In this document: piece by piece, positions 26,098-34,460 of the stretch
Numbering within the stretch: the first letter of the stretch is position 1
How the letters are laid out: the number at the start of each line of letters is the position of its first letter
Source of the DNA: Firmicutes bacterium CAG:460
GTDB lineage: Bacteria; Bacillota_I; Bacilli_A; RF39; UBA660
NCBI GenBank assembly: GCA_000437355.1
Contig: FR899762.1
Coordinates: 1 to 64,000, forward strand
Direction of reading: 5' to 3'
DNA length: 64,000 bases
Notes under the pieces: generated by a model
Seen by the model: the letters and a program-made list of their open reading frames with translations, nothing else
The model's database searches: none
What the model was told of the DNA's origin: nothing
Made by a program: the position numbers and the translations under genes

Positions 26098-26727
26098 TTA
26101 TACTTTATTATAACTAAGTTTTATTAAATCATATATTCTTTTTTCTTTACCACTTACTTCATGGTCTAGTTCTTTAATCATAATATCATATACATTTGTG
26201 TTATCTTCAGGTATTTCATTAAACCATTCCATAAATAAGTATTTTAATTTCATAAAATCTTTTCTTTTATATAAACTATTTAATTCTGTTTTGATAATTA
26301 GTTTAATTCTATCTTCAACTCTAAGATTGTTATTATATTTTATTTCACTATCTATCTTATAATTTATTTTCTTTATATCAATTGTGTAAAGAATTTCACA
26401 GATATTTAAATCATCTTCAATACTTAAGAAACTTCTAGCAATAGATTTTCCAAATTCGTTAAATTCTAAAGCAATACTACCATTTCTATCTGCAAATATT
26501 GCTATTAAACTAGAACTTCCACCCTTTTTCTTAACTTTATCTTTAATAATATCTAAAAATTCTTTATCCACTATAACATCATTATTAATAAAGTCTTTTA
26601 AAGTCTTACTATTTACTTGAATTAATGGTACTCTTTTGTAATATTCTAAATTATCAAAGCTATCCCATTCATAAAAAAATACATTAGTATCTAAAAAATT
26701 TAATAATACATCATAATAATAGTTCAT
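26098..26727 (-). CDS. Conserved hypothetical protein, DUF3603-like
   Basis: 209 residues, soluble. The opening (YYDVLLNFLDTNVFFYEWDSFDNLEYYKRVPLIQV), then IVDKEFLDIIKDK, ALEFNEFGKSIARSFLSIEDDLNICEIL and the C-terminal KLKYLFMEWFNE follow the pattern I associate with the Bacillus DUF3603 family. No function is known. Its start overlaps the stop of the 64-residue membrane protein gene by four bases. Confidence 0.65.
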   Translation of the reverse strand: MNYYYDVLLNFLDTNVFFYEWDSFDNLEYYKRVPLIQVNSKTLKDFINNDVIVDKEFLDIIKDKVKKKGGSSSLIAIFADRNGSIALEFNEFGKSIARSFLSIEDDLNICEILYTIDIKKINYKIDSEIKYNNNLRVEDRIKLIIKTELNSLYKRKDFMKLKYLFMEWFNEIPEDNTNVYDIMIKELDHEVSGKEKRIYDLIKLSYNKV

Positions 26728-26918
26728 TTTCTTATTCCCATTCCTTTATAAATTAAAAATATACCACTAAGAAAAAATAATATAATACCACTTCTAATAA
26801 TAAAATAAACAAAATCTAAAAAACTATACCCAATATAAAACAAATTTAAATAAATTACGACTAAAAATAAGCCAATACTAACTAGTAAACTTCCAAATAA
26901 CAATTTTAATATATTCAT
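26724..26918 (-). CDS. Small two-helix membrane protein
   Basis: 64 residues, almost entirely two hydrophobic helices (about 5-28 and 36-58) with a basic end (KGMGIRK). There is no visible ribosome site. Instead TATAAT ends five bases before the ATG, so a leaderless transcript is possible, although I see no good -35. Co-translated with the DUF3603-like gene through an ATGA overlap. Confidence 0.55.
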   Translation of the reverse strand: MNILKLLFGSLLVSIGLFLVVIYLNLFYIGYSFLDFVYFIIRSGIILFFLSGIFLIYKGMGIRK

Positions 26919-26982
26919 ACTTTATTATATGTGAGACTTGTTTTATTATTTATAAAATGTTAAAATTAAAATGGTGAAGAAA

Positions 26983-27594
26983 ATGAAAAAAATATTATTA
27001 ATTATTGTAAGTATATTATTATTCTCTGGGTGTGGTAAAAAAGAATATGATAACCCAATAGTTACAATGAATATTAAAGATTATGGTACAATAAAAATTG
27101 AATTATATCCAAAATATGCTCCGAATACTGTAGCAAATTTTGTTAATTTAATTGAAGATGGGTTTTATGATGGGAATTCATTTCATCGTTTAGTTCCAGG
27201 ATTTGTTCTACAAGGTGGAGACCCAAATGGTGATGGAACTGGTGGTCCAGGTTATACAATAAATGGTGAATTTAGAGAAAATGGTTATACTAAAAATACT
27301 TTACACCATACAACTGGTATAATCTCAATGGCAAGAACAACTGATGCAGACAGTGCTGGTTCACAATTCTTTATTGTTCTTGCAGATAGTGAAAGCGTTA
27401 CTTATTCTTTAGATAATAAATATGCTGCTTTTGGTAAAGTTATACAAGGTATGGATGTTATAAAAAATATTGAAGATAATAGTGAAATTGAGAATACTTT
27501 AACTGGTAAATTAAAGACAAATATTACAATTGAAAAAGTTACTGTTGATACTTTTGGTAAAGATTATGAAGTAATTAAAAATGATACTAAATAA
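26983..27594 (+). CDS. Cyclophilin-type peptidyl-prolyl isomerase lipoprotein
   Basis: The start is ATG 26983, after GGTGAAG. An in-frame ATG at 26971 is too near the putative -10 at 26961-26966. The N-terminus has a lipobox (LLFSGC), so the enzyme should be tethered outside the membrane. The cyclophilin core is clear: YAPNTVANFVNLIEDGFYDG, FHRLVPGFVLQGGDPNGDGTG, the active-site Arg in FHR, SMARTTDADSAGSQFFI and AFGKVIQGMDVI. It probably assists folding of exported proteins. 203 residues. Confidence 0.93.
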   Translation: MKKILLIIVSILLFSGCGKKEYDNPIVTMNIKDYGTIKIELYPKYAPNTVANFVNLIEDGFYDGNSFHRLVPGFVLQGGDPNGDGTGGPGYTINGEFRENGYTKNTLHHTTGIISMARTTDADSAGSQFFIVLADSESVTYSLDNKYAAFGKVIQGMDVIKNIEDNSEIENTLTGKLKTNITIEKVTVDTFGKDYEVIKNDTK

Positions 27595-27617
27595 TACTAT
27601 TTATAAAGGAGATAAAA

Positions 27618-28430
27618 ATGAATAACATATTAACATATATAATTTTAGGGATAATTCAAGGAATAACTGAACCATTACCGATATCATCATCTGGACATAT
27701 ATTTTTGTTTAAAAATTTATTTAATACAACAATGTTTAATAGTTTGAATTTTGAAATAATATCTAATTTTGGTTCATTTATAGCAATATTTATTATATTT
27801 TGGAAAGATATAAAAGATTTAGTTTCTTCTTTCTTTATTTATATTTTTAATAAGGAAAAAAGAGAAGAAACTAAAAATAAATTTAAATACTGTTGGTTAG
27901 TTGTTATTAGTACTATTCCTGTTGGTATAACTGGTTTTCTATTTAAAGATAAATTAGAAAGTTTGTATTCACTAAAAGGGTTAGCATTTGCCTTTTTAAT
28001 TACAGCTTTAGCACTTTTTATTGTTAGAAATATAAAGGGTGAAAAAGATGATTATGATATTACTATTAAAGATGCTATTATAATTGGATTATTTCAAATG
28101 GTAACAATTATTCCTGGTATTAGTAGAAGTGGTACAGTTTTAGTTGCTTGCTTACTTTGTCATTTAAAAAGAGATACAGCTTTAAAATATACATTTATAT
28201 TATATTTTCCTGTAAGTGTTGCCACAATGTTACTGGGTATTAGTGATTTAGCAAATACTCAAGAGCTTAATACCCTACTTGTTCCTTATTTACTTGGTAT
28301 GGTAGCTGCTGGTGTTGTTACTTATTTTTCATATAAATGGTTAAGTAATTGGGTTAAACAAGGTAAACTATGGAAATTTTCAATTTATTGTTTGTTATTA
28401 GCAATATTTATATTTATTTATTTTAGATAA
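27618..28430 (+). CDS. uppP: Undecaprenyl-diphosphatase
   Basis: BacA/UppP-family integral membrane enzyme that recycles the lipid carrier of wall synthesis and can give bacitracin tolerance. The conserved QGITEPLPISSSGH near the N-terminus holds the catalytic Glu and His, and PGISRSGTV near residue 173 holds the catalytic Arg. Length 270, normal, with about eight membrane segments. RBS AAAGGAG. It follows the cyclophilin gene by 23 bp and may be co-transcribed. Its presence agrees with murE in showing a peptidoglycan-forming cell. Confidence 0.95.
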   Translation: MNNILTYIILGIIQGITEPLPISSSGHIFLFKNLFNTTMFNSLNFEIISNFGSFIAIFIIFWKDIKDLVSSFFIYIFNKEKREETKNKFKYCWLVVISTIPVGITGFLFKDKLESLYSLKGLAFAFLITALALFIVRNIKGEKDDYDITIKDAIIIGLFQMVTIIPGISRSGTVLVACLLCHLKRDTALKYTFILYFPVSVATMLLGISDLANTQELNTLLVPYLLGMVAAGVVTYFSYKWLSNWVKQGKLWKFSIYCLLLAIFIFIYFR

Positions 28431-28431
28431 C

Positions 28432-28459
28432 AAAAGAAGAACTGAATCGTTCTTCTTTT
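28432..28459. terminator. Bidirectional terminator
   Basis: Perfect 11-bp stem AAAAGAAGAAC/GTTCTTCTTTT with loop TGAATC between the convergent uppP and GNAT-MazG genes. Confidence 0.85.
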
Positions 28460-29231
28460 AATCTGCTACTTTTTCTAAATAAATCTTTTCTTCAAAGCCA
28501 CCGCGTTTATTTTTCTTTTCTTGCCTTATTTTTAAAATGTCTTCTAAACTTTTATTTTCTAATTTTGCTAAAGAAATCATAACTTCTAGCATGTCAGCAA
28601 GTTCTTCAATTCTATCTGCGCCACTGGCATTTAAAACTTCTGTGTATTCTTCATATAATTTCTTTTCTAATTCTAATTTATATTCTAAATCACTTAATAC
28701 TTTAGTTATTGGTTCTTCATTATTTAATTTTATTTTTTCAGGTATTTTATCTCTCACTAGTTTTTGATAATGTTTTGGTTTATAACCTGTAAATAATTCT
28801 TCTTTTTTAGGAACAAAACCATGTTTCATATAAAGTTTTTTAGCAACAATATTTTCACTCCATACTGTAACATTAATATAGGCAATATTATTTTTTTGAC
28901 ACCATAATTTAAAATCTTCAATTAACTTTGTTGCTATGTTCATATTACGATACTCTTTTAAAACATATAAAGCATCAAGTTTTGCTACTGGAGACTTATT
29001 TATATAATCATTTATAATGTATCCGAATAGATAACCTACTATTTTGCCATCTATTGTAGCAAAATAAAGATAATTATCATCATTTTTGTAAATATTTTCA
29101 TAATTTAAAGTTATGACAAAATCATCTTTTATGTTTTCAATATAACTTTTTTCAGTTTTTATTAACATTGTTAATAATTCATTTGCAACACTCACATTTT
29201 GGGCATTTGCTTTTATTAATTCTATTTTCAT
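28458..29231 (-). CDS. GNAT acetyltransferase fused to a MazG-like pyrophosphohydrolase
   Basis: 257 residues from ATG 29231 (a GTG three codons upstream is the alternative; no strong ribosome site marks either). Residues about 1-150 form a GNAT domain: IVGYLFGYIIND, then LDALYVLKEYRNMNIATKLIEDF as the acetyl-CoA-binding strand-loop-helix, and NVTVWSENIVAKKLYMKHGF. Residues about 160-257 form a MazG/PRA-PH-type helical domain beginning YQKLVRDKIPEKI, with EYTEVLNASGADRIEELADMLEVMISLA carrying the acidic metal-binding residues. The second half is usually a stand-alone house-cleaning enzyme. The fusion suggests an acetylation plus nucleotide-hydrolysis function that I cannot specify. Confidence 0.85.
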   Translation of the reverse strand: MKIELIKANAQNVSVANELLTMLIKTEKSYIENIKDDFVITLNYENIYKNDDNYLYFATIDGKIVGYLFGYIINDYINKSPVAKLDALYVLKEYRNMNIATKLIEDFKLWCQKNNIAYINVTVWSENIVAKKLYMKHGFVPKKEELFTGYKPKHYQKLVRDKIPEKIKLNNEEPITKVLSDLEYKLELEKKLYEEYTEVLNASGADRIEELADMLEVMISLAKLENKSLEDILKIRQEKKNKRGGFEEKIYLEKVAD

Positions 29232-29261
29232 ACTAATCACAATTTAATTATATATTATTTA

Positions 29262-29288
29262 ATAGAAAAAAGAAAGAGTAATCTTTCT
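29262..29288 (-). terminator. Terminator of the small secreted protein gene
   Basis: AGAAAGA/TCTTTCT stem with loop GTAA (29271-29288), followed on the minus strand by a T tract. Confidence 0.65.
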
Positions 29289-29511
29289 AATTTCTTATTT
29301 TTAATACTTGATAATCTGCATCAATGCCTACATCTTTTTCAATACTTTTTTTGAAATCATAAATTGTTTTATCATATTCACTTTCTTTGAATTCATACGT
29401 CTTTTTTGTTCCATCACTTAAATTAATGTTGATGGTTGCTGCACTTACAGAAGAAATTCCTAGAAATAAAGTTGCTACTGTAAGTATTATGTTTTTCGTT
29501 TGTTTCTTCAT
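29287..29511 (-). CDS. Small secreted protein
   Basis: 74 residues with a clear signal peptide (about 1-24, SSVSA). The mature part is only about 50 residues, with strand-turn-strand TININLSDGTKKTYEFKESE and a helix TIYDFKKSIEKDVG. That is consistent with a compact ubiquitin-like or beta-grasp shape, although too short to be sure. RBS AAGGAGCG and its own terminator make it a monocistronic gene. Function unknown. Confidence 0.75.
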   Translation of the reverse strand: MKKQTKNIILTVATLFLGISSVSAATININLSDGTKKTYEFKESEYDKTIYDFKKSIEKDVGIDADYQVLKIRN

Positions 29512-29626
29512 TTTTATCCGCTCCTTATTATAAAGATATCATATTTTATGAAAAATTAAAATAAAAAGTTTTATGATAACCAAAAAAATCTTAATTCATA
29601 TACTACCCTAGAGGGAGGAATTATTT

Positions 29627-30616
29627 TTGAAAAAGAAAATTATTATTGGATTATCTTTCGTGGTTGTGTTATTGGGAGTTATGTTACTAGCTTTTGGGCT
29701 TAGAAAGAATAAAGATTCATCTTTAACTAAAGTTAGACTCGCAGAAGTTACGCATAGTTCATTTTATAGTCCACTTTATGTTGCTATAGAAAAAGGATAT
29801 TTTAAAGAAGCTGGTATTGATTTAGAACTTATTTTAACTCCAGGGGCTGATAAAGTTAGTGCTGCCGTGTTATCTGGTGATGTAGAAATAGGTTTTGCAG
29901 GAGCGGAATCTGCAATATATGTTTATAAACAAGATGAGGGAGATTATTTACAACTTTTTGCAGGACTTACTAAAAGAGATGGTCAATTTATAGTTTCTAG
30001 AAAAGAAATTAAAGATTTTAAATTAGAAGATTTATATAATAAAGAAATATTAGTTGGTAGAAGTACAGGAATGCCAGCATTAAATTTCTTAAATGCTTTA
30101 AAGAAAAATAATATTGATACAAATAAAATAAATGTTAATACTGCAGTTGAGTTTTCAGCTTTATCTGGTTCATTTATTGGTGGTGTTGGGGAATTTGTTA
30201 ACCTCTTTGAACCTAATGCAACAGCTTTAGTTAAACAAGGTTATGGTCATGTTGTGGCATCTGTTGGTATGCTTTCTGGTGAAGTTCCATATACAGCATT
30301 TTATGCTCGCAAAAGCTATGTAAAAAATCATAAAGATATTGTTAAGAAATTTACTGATGCTATAAATAAAGGTATTAAATATACCCTTGATAATGATGCA
30401 GAAGTTGTTGCTAAAGATATAATAAATCAATTTCCAGATACAAGTGTTAAAGACTTAGCAGAAATGATAAAAAGATATAAAAAATATGATTGTTGGTTAG
30501 CTAATCCATATATAAGTGAAGGATTATTTACTAACTTGGAGGACTTTTTAATAGATTTTAATCTACTTGATGAGTATGTTCCATATGAAGATTTAGTTAA
30601 TAATTTCTATGAATAA
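29627..30616 (+). CDS. ABC importer substrate-binding protein (NMT1/SsuA/TauA type)
   Basis: TTG start after GGGAGG. 329 residues with an N-terminal membrane anchor (about 5-24) and no lipobox Cys. Then comes the periplasmic-binding-protein type II fold of the NMT1/TauA/SsuA group: VRLAEVTHSSFYSPLYVAIEKGYFKEAGIDLELI, SAAVLSGDVEIGFAGAESAIY, and LVGRSTGMPALNFL. These importers bring in thiamine precursors, aliphatic sulfonates or similar small molecules. The substrate cannot be told from sequence; I saw no TPP riboswitch upstream. First gene of a three-gene overlapping operon. Confidence 0.88.
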   Translation: MKKKIIIGLSFVVVLLGVMLLAFGLRKNKDSSLTKVRLAEVTHSSFYSPLYVAIEKGYFKEAGIDLELILTPGADKVSAAVLSGDVEIGFAGAESAIYVYKQDEGDYLQLFAGLTKRDGQFIVSRKEIKDFKLEDLYNKEILVGRSTGMPALNFLNALKKNNIDTNKINVNTAVEFSALSGSFIGGVGEFVNLFEPNATALVKQGYGHVVASVGMLSGEVPYTAFYARKSYVKNHKDIVKKFTDAINKGIKYTLDNDAEVVAKDIINQFPDTSVKDLAEMIKRYKKYDCWLANPYISEGLFTNLEDFLIDFNLLDEYVPYEDLVNNFYE

Positions 30617-31355
30617 AATACTTGAAATTAAGAATTTGAGTAAAAATTATCAAACTATAAAAGGAGAAATAAAAGCAATAGATAATATTTCTTTTGCTTT
30701 AGAAAATGAGGAAGTACTTTGTATTGTTGGTTCAAGTGGTTGTGGAAAATCTACACTTTTAAATATCTTGGCAGGACTTGATACTAAAACTAGCGGGGAA
30801 ATAAAAATTAAAGATGGGTGTAATATCGGTTATATGCTTCAAGATGATGCCCTATTTCCTTGGTTAAATATTTTAGATAATGCTTGTTTAGGTTTAGATA
30901 TAAAAAAAATAAAGACTAAAGAAAATATAGAATTCGTTAAAAGTTTACTTATTAAATATGGTCTTGGAGATTTTTTAGAAAAATATCCTCATGAGTTATC
31001 CGGAGGCATGAGACAAAGAGTGGCATTAATAAGAACTCTTGCATTAAAACCAGATATTTTGATGCTTGATGAACCATTTTCAGCTTTAGATTATGTTTCT
31101 AGACTATCTGTAAGTGATGATGTTTTAAATATTATAAAACTTGAAAAAAAATCTGTTATTATGATAACTCATGATTTAGCAGAAGCAATTAGTGTTGCAG
31201 ATAGAGTTATTGTTTTATCTAAAAGACCTGCGAAAATAAAAAGTGTTTATGAAATTAATTTAACTAATAAATCCACACCAACAAATAATCGAAAAGCAAA
31301 AGAATTTGGTTACTACTACGACTTACTTTGGAAGGATTTAGATAAAAATGTCTAA
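30609..31355 (+). CDS. ABC importer ATPase (NitT/TauT type)
   Basis: 248 residues. Walker A GSSGCGKST, Q-loop MLQDDALFPW (the DxLLPW-like segment typical of NitT/TauT ATPases), signature LSGGMRQR, Walker B DILMLDEPFSALD and the H-loop ITHDLAEAI. The ATG overlaps the binding-protein gene by 8 bp, and its end overlaps the permease start by 8 bp, so the three are tightly co-translated. Confidence 0.93.
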   Translation: MNKILEIKNLSKNYQTIKGEIKAIDNISFALENEEVLCIVGSSGCGKSTLLNILAGLDTKTSGEIKIKDGCNIGYMLQDDALFPWLNILDNACLGLDIKKIKTKENIEFVKSLLIKYGLGDFLEKYPHELSGGMRQRVALIRTLALKPDILMLDEPFSALDYVSRLSVSDDVLNIIKLEKKSVIMITHDLAEAISVADRVIVLSKRPAKIKSVYEINLTNKSTPTNNRKAKEFGYYYDLLWKDLDKNV

Positions 31356-32136
31356 TGAACAAAAGAAATTTTTAAAAAGTATTAAAAGAAGAAAATTAAT
31401 TGTGGTTATATCACAAATATTAATTGTTGTAGCATTTTTTGGAATTTGGGAATATTTAGCAAATAAAAATATAATAAATAGTTTTGTCTTTTCAAAACCT
31501 AGTAAGATTATTAATACAATTATTAATTTATGTATACAAAATAATTTATTTAATCATATTTTTGTTACTTTAGAAGAAGTTATAATTGCCTTTATTTTAG
31601 GTATTGTTCTAGGTTTTATTGTTGCTATTATTCTTTATGAATTTCCAATGCTATCAAGTATTATGGACCCCTTTTTAACTATGATTAATTCACTACCTAA
31701 AGTTGCCTTGGGGCCACTTATTATAATTATAGCTGGTGCTAATATAAAAAGTGTTATTATAATGGCTTTACTTATTAACTTAATAATTAGTATAATTACT
31801 ATTTATAATGGATTTGTAAATGTTGATAAGGAAAAATTAAAACTGATCAAGTCATTTGGAGCAAATAAAAGGCAAATACTTTTTAAACTTGTTATACCTA
31901 GTTCTTATAATACAATAATTTCTAGTATGAAATTGTGCATATCCATGAGCTTAATCGGCGTAATTATGGGAGAATTTTTAGTAAGTCGTGCGGGTATTGG
32001 TTATCTAATTATTTATGGAACACAAGTATTTAACCTAAGTCTTGTTATGGCTGGTATATTAATCCTTTTAATTATTTCTTTCTTGCTATATAAAATTATT
32101 ACTTTACTTGAGAAAAAGTTGATAAAGGAATTCTAG
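31348..32136 (+). CDS. ABC importer permease (NitT/TauT type)
   Basis: 262 residues with about six membrane helices and the BPD_transp_1 EAA-loop region (SFGANKRQILFKLVIPSSYNTIISSMK) followed by GVIMGEFLVSRAGIGYLI, a typical end of SsuC/TauC-type permeases. It completes the importer with the two upstream genes. The last codons and stop are part of the 24-bp direct repeat that also follows the BRO gene at 33348. Confidence 0.92.
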   Translation: MSNEQKKFLKSIKRRKLIVVISQILIVVAFFGIWEYLANKNIINSFVFSKPSKIINTIINLCIQNNLFNHIFVTLEEVIIAFILGIVLGFIVAIILYEFPMLSSIMDPFLTMINSLPKVALGPLIIIIAGANIKSVIIMALLINLIISIITIYNGFVNVDKEKLKLIKSFGANKRQILFKLVIPSSYNTIISSMKLCISMSLIGVIMGEFLVSRAGIGYLIIYGTQVFNLSLVMAGILILLIISFLLYKIITLLEKKLIKEF

Positions 32137-32152
32137 TAATAGAGTTTCTTTT
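32129..32152 (+). repeat. Left copy of a 24-bp direct repeat; also an intrinsic terminator
   Basis: The 24 bases are identical to 33348-33371. The core TCTAGTAATAGA folds as a TCTA/TAGA stem with loop GTAA, extended by flanking pairs to about 9 bp, and is followed by a T run. It thus works as the terminator of the importer operon, and it includes the stop codon of the permease. Confidence 0.8.
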
Positions 32153-32168
32153 TTTTACGTGTAACTTA

Positions 32169-32197
32169 TTGACTACACTTTTAAAATGTATTATACT
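32169..32197 (+). promoter_or_regulatory. Promoter of the XRE-BRO cassette
   Basis: TTGACT (32169-32174), a 17-base spacer and TATACT (32192-32197). TTTTAAAA within the spacer is a possible operator core. Confidence 0.75.
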
Positions 32198-32217
32198 TAA
32201 ATTGTGGTGATTATTTT

Positions 32218-32463
32218 ATGAAGATGATGGAAGACGATTTAGAAGTAATGAACTTAGAATATGATTTAATCTGTGATTTTATTAAATTAAGAAAAGAATT
32301 AGGTTTAACTCAAAAACAAATGGCTGAAGAAGCTAACACAGTAAGAGAAATGGTAGCAGTTATAGAAAATAGAGTTAAGCATCCTCAGATAAATACATTA
32401 ATAAAAATATTAAAGCCATTTGGGTATACTCTTTCAATAACTAAAATCAAAGATAAAAAATAA
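32218..32463 (+). CDS. XRE-family HTH protein of the BRO cassette
   Basis: 81 residues. After about 18 acidic residues comes an HTH (FIKLRKELGLTQKQMAEEANTVREMVAVIENRVKHPQINTLIKILKPFGY), the layout of HigA-like antitoxins and small phage repressors. It is 20 bp upstream of the BRO-domain gene and under a good promoter, with GTGGTGATT as ribosome site. It probably represses the cassette. A toxin-antitoxin or repressor-antirepressor pairing is possible; no direct evidence distinguishes them. Confidence 0.8.
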   Translation: MKMMEDDLEVMNLEYDLICDFIKLRKELGLTQKQMAEEANTVREMVAVIENRVKHPQINTLIKILKPFGYTLSITKIKDKK

Positions 32464-32483
32464 TATAATTAACGGAGGTAAAA

Positions 32484-33347
32484 ATGAAAGAAAACAAATT
32501 AGAAACTTTATCAAATTTATTTGAAGGAAATGAAATAAGAAGTATATGGGATGCAGAAAAAGAAGACTACTTCTTTAGTGTGGTTGATGTTATTGGGGCA
32601 TTAACTGAGAGTACTGATCCAGCTCATTATTGGAGAACATTAAAATCCAGAATGATAAATGAGGGAAATGAAACCGTCACAAATTGTGACACTTTCAAAT
32701 TTAAGGCAAAAGATGGGAAATTAAGATCAACAGATATTCTAAATACAAAAGGAATATTAAGACTTATTGAGTCTGTACCTAGCCCGAAGGCAGAACCATT
32801 TAAAATGTGGCTGGCTAGTCTTGGTGATGAAAGAATAAATGAAGTATTTGACCCAGAAGTTGCCATTAATCGTGCAGTAAATTATTATCGCAAAAAGGGT
32901 TTTAGTGATGAATGGATAAAAGCAAGACTTAGTGGAATTGTGGATAGATTTAAACTAACTGATGTTTGGAAAGATAGTGGCATAAATAAACCAGTCGAGT
33001 TTGCACTTCTTACTAATGAAATTTATAAATGTTGGTCTGGTATGAAAGCTAGCGAATATAAAGAATTTAAGGGACTAAGAAAAGAGTCACTAAGAGATAA
33101 TATGACAGATATTGAAATAGCATTAACAAACTTAGGTGAACTTGCTACCCGTGATATTGCTAAAGAAGAAAAGCCTCAAGGACTTTCTGAAAATATGAAA
33201 GTAGCTAAACGAGGTGGAAAAGTTGCAAATGATGCTAGGTTATCCTATGAAAGAGAAACTAAAAAAAATGCTATTTCTAAAGAAAATGCATTAAATTATA
33301 AATATGTTGATGCAAATAAACAAATTGAAACAAAAAAGTGCAATTGA
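32484..33347 (+). CDS. BRO-N domain protein (DinD/antirepressor-like)
   Basis: 287 residues. The N-terminal part (about 10-115) has the BRO-N pattern: NEIRSIWDAEKEDYFFSVVDVIGALTESTDPAHYWRTLKSRM and, later, DILNTKGILRLIESVPSPKAEPFKMWLASL. The rest (about 120-287) is the helical C-terminus seen in DinD-like and bacterial BRO proteins (YYRKKGFSDEWIKARLSGIVDRFKLTDVWKDSGI, EYKEFKGLRKESLRDNMTDIEIALTNLGE). BRO proteins are DNA-binding proteins common in phages and mobile cassettes. RBS GGAGG. The gene ends one base before the second copy of the 24-bp repeat. Confidence 0.88.
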   Translation: MKENKLETLSNLFEGNEIRSIWDAEKEDYFFSVVDVIGALTESTDPAHYWRTLKSRMINEGNETVTNCDTFKFKAKDGKLRSTDILNTKGILRLIESVPSPKAEPFKMWLASLGDERINEVFDPEVAINRAVNYYRKKGFSDEWIKARLSGIVDRFKLTDVWKDSGINKPVEFALLTNEIYKCWSGMKASEYKEFKGLRKESLRDNMTDIEIALTNLGELATRDIAKEEKPQGLSENMKVAKRGGKVANDARLSYERETKKNAISKENALNYKYVDANKQIETKKCN

Positions 33348-33371
33348 AATTCTAGTAATAGAGTTTCTTTT
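33348..33371 (+). repeat. Right copy of the 24-bp direct repeat; terminator of the BRO cassette
   Basis: Identical to 32129-32152 and again able to form a hairpin of about 9 bp followed by a T-rich tract. With the left copy it brackets a 1.2-kb unit consisting exactly of promoter, XRE gene and BRO gene. I see no recombinase inside. Confidence 0.8.
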
Positions 33372-33730
33372 ATTTTTCTTTTATAATTATACTTTGATAA
33401 TTGTTGTTTATAAAATCCTGAATATTTTTATCTTTGGTATAAATATATATGTTTAGTTCATCTTTTATATTGGAACTACTTAAACATAAATAATTTTTCA
33501 TAGCCATTAAGTCAATAATTGTTAAGTTATTAAAAATAGATAATAATTCTTTATTAGTAAAATTTGATAGTTCTAATAACTCTATAAAATCATAAAAAGA
33601 TTGGTTTGTTTTTTAAAAAATTCTGTTGATAAGTTGTTTTTAAATTTTATAAATGGTTCATTAGATACTTTTGGAAGTGTATAATAATATATTTTAAGTT
33701 AAGTAATATTTCTAAAGTATATCTACACAT
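33370..33730 (-). pseudogene. Decayed gene (C-terminal part)
   Basis: On the minus strand, coding-like sequence runs from ATG 33730 to a TAA at 33370 only by changing frame twice. MCRYTLEILLNL continues in a second frame (YYYTLPKVSNEPFIKFKNN) and then a third (YDFIELLELSNFTNKELL, ending QSIIIKEK). The breaks lie near homopolymers at about 33695 and 33605. It is in frame with the 153-residue gene upstream, separated from it only by a TGA and a TAA, so both are probably pieces of one former gene of about 275 codons. The end abuts the right 24-bp repeat. Confidence 0.6.
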
Positions 33731-33751
33731 AGTGATAATTTAAATACTATT

Positions 33752-34213
33752 TCAAATAAATTTATCGGAGTATTTATAATTGGTTAATATATCTTGATAA
33801 TTAAATTTACTACAGAATATGTTTTCATAATTTAGGTATTCTAAAACTTTTGATATGTACTCTATTCCATAAAGATTGGTTATTTTTAAATATGGATTAT
33901 AATCTAAATTTATTAAATGATTGTCAGTTTCATAAGAAGTATTGTAGTTTTTAAAGAAAGATGTTATTCCTTCTTTGATAGTTATGTTGTAAAAATAATT
34001 ATCTACATTAAGAATATTATTTTTAAAAATGGTATTATAAAATAGTTGTGTTTTATTAACTAAAGTTATTAAATATTCTTTTGAAATATTATAAAGAGGT
34101 AATAAGTTTTTGTTAGTAAATTCTTTTATTGATGGAATAATATCTTTAGTTATATTTTTGTTTAGTTCTAAAAGTTGTTTTTCTTCTTCTTTTAAATCTT
34201 CTAAAAAGTACAT
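33752..34213 (-). CDS. Hypothetical protein, probably the N-terminal part of a broken gene
   Basis: 153 residues with a good start (GAAGGTGA before ATG 34213). It is helical at first (YFLEDLKEEEKQLLELNKNI) and Asn/Tyr/Phe-rich later. No family is recognised. In-frame coding continues after two stop codons into the decayed region 33370-33730, so this is most likely a truncated remnant that may still be expressed. Confidence 0.5.
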   Translation of the reverse strand: MYFLEDLKEEEKQLLELNKNITKDIIPSIKEFTNKNLLPLYNISKEYLITLVNKTQLFYNTIFKNNILNVDNYFYNITIKEGITSFFKNYNTSYETDNHLINLDYNPYLKITNLYGIEYISKVLEYLNYENIFCSKFNYQDILTNYKYSDKFI

Positions 34214-34399
34214 AAAATCACCTTCATATACTTAATACTATAACTTTGTAATTATTACAAGCCTTGAAAAAATCGTGATTTTAAGGTAATATATGAGTAG
34301 TTAGAAAGCTTAAATTTATTACTTTACACATTAATTTTCCTAAAAATAAGAGACTTTTAAAATATTTTGTAAACTACATATTTTATGTAATTTTTTTTA

Positions 34400-34428
34400 T
34401 TGTTTTAAAAATAATATTTTGCTATAAT
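34400..34428 (+). promoter_or_regulatory. Promoter of the small membrane protein-mnmM unit
   Basis: TTGTTT (34400-34405), a 17-base spacer and TATAAT (34423-34428) preceded by TGC, the same extended -10 context as at 22980 and 40815. The 34214-34399 stretch before it holds no gene that I can see. Confidence 0.75.
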
Positions 34429-34460
34429 CGAAGGGTGCCCTAAAAAAGGAGGATGTAATA

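Noticed and set aside
29521..29626. TPP riboswitch before the NitT/TauT-type importer
   Set aside because: No CTGAGA-type thi-box core or supporting helices could be found in the short leader.
32129..33371. Classical prophage remnant
   Set aside because: BRO and XRE genes are typical of phages, but there are no structural, lysis or integrase genes around them; only the small cassette is present.
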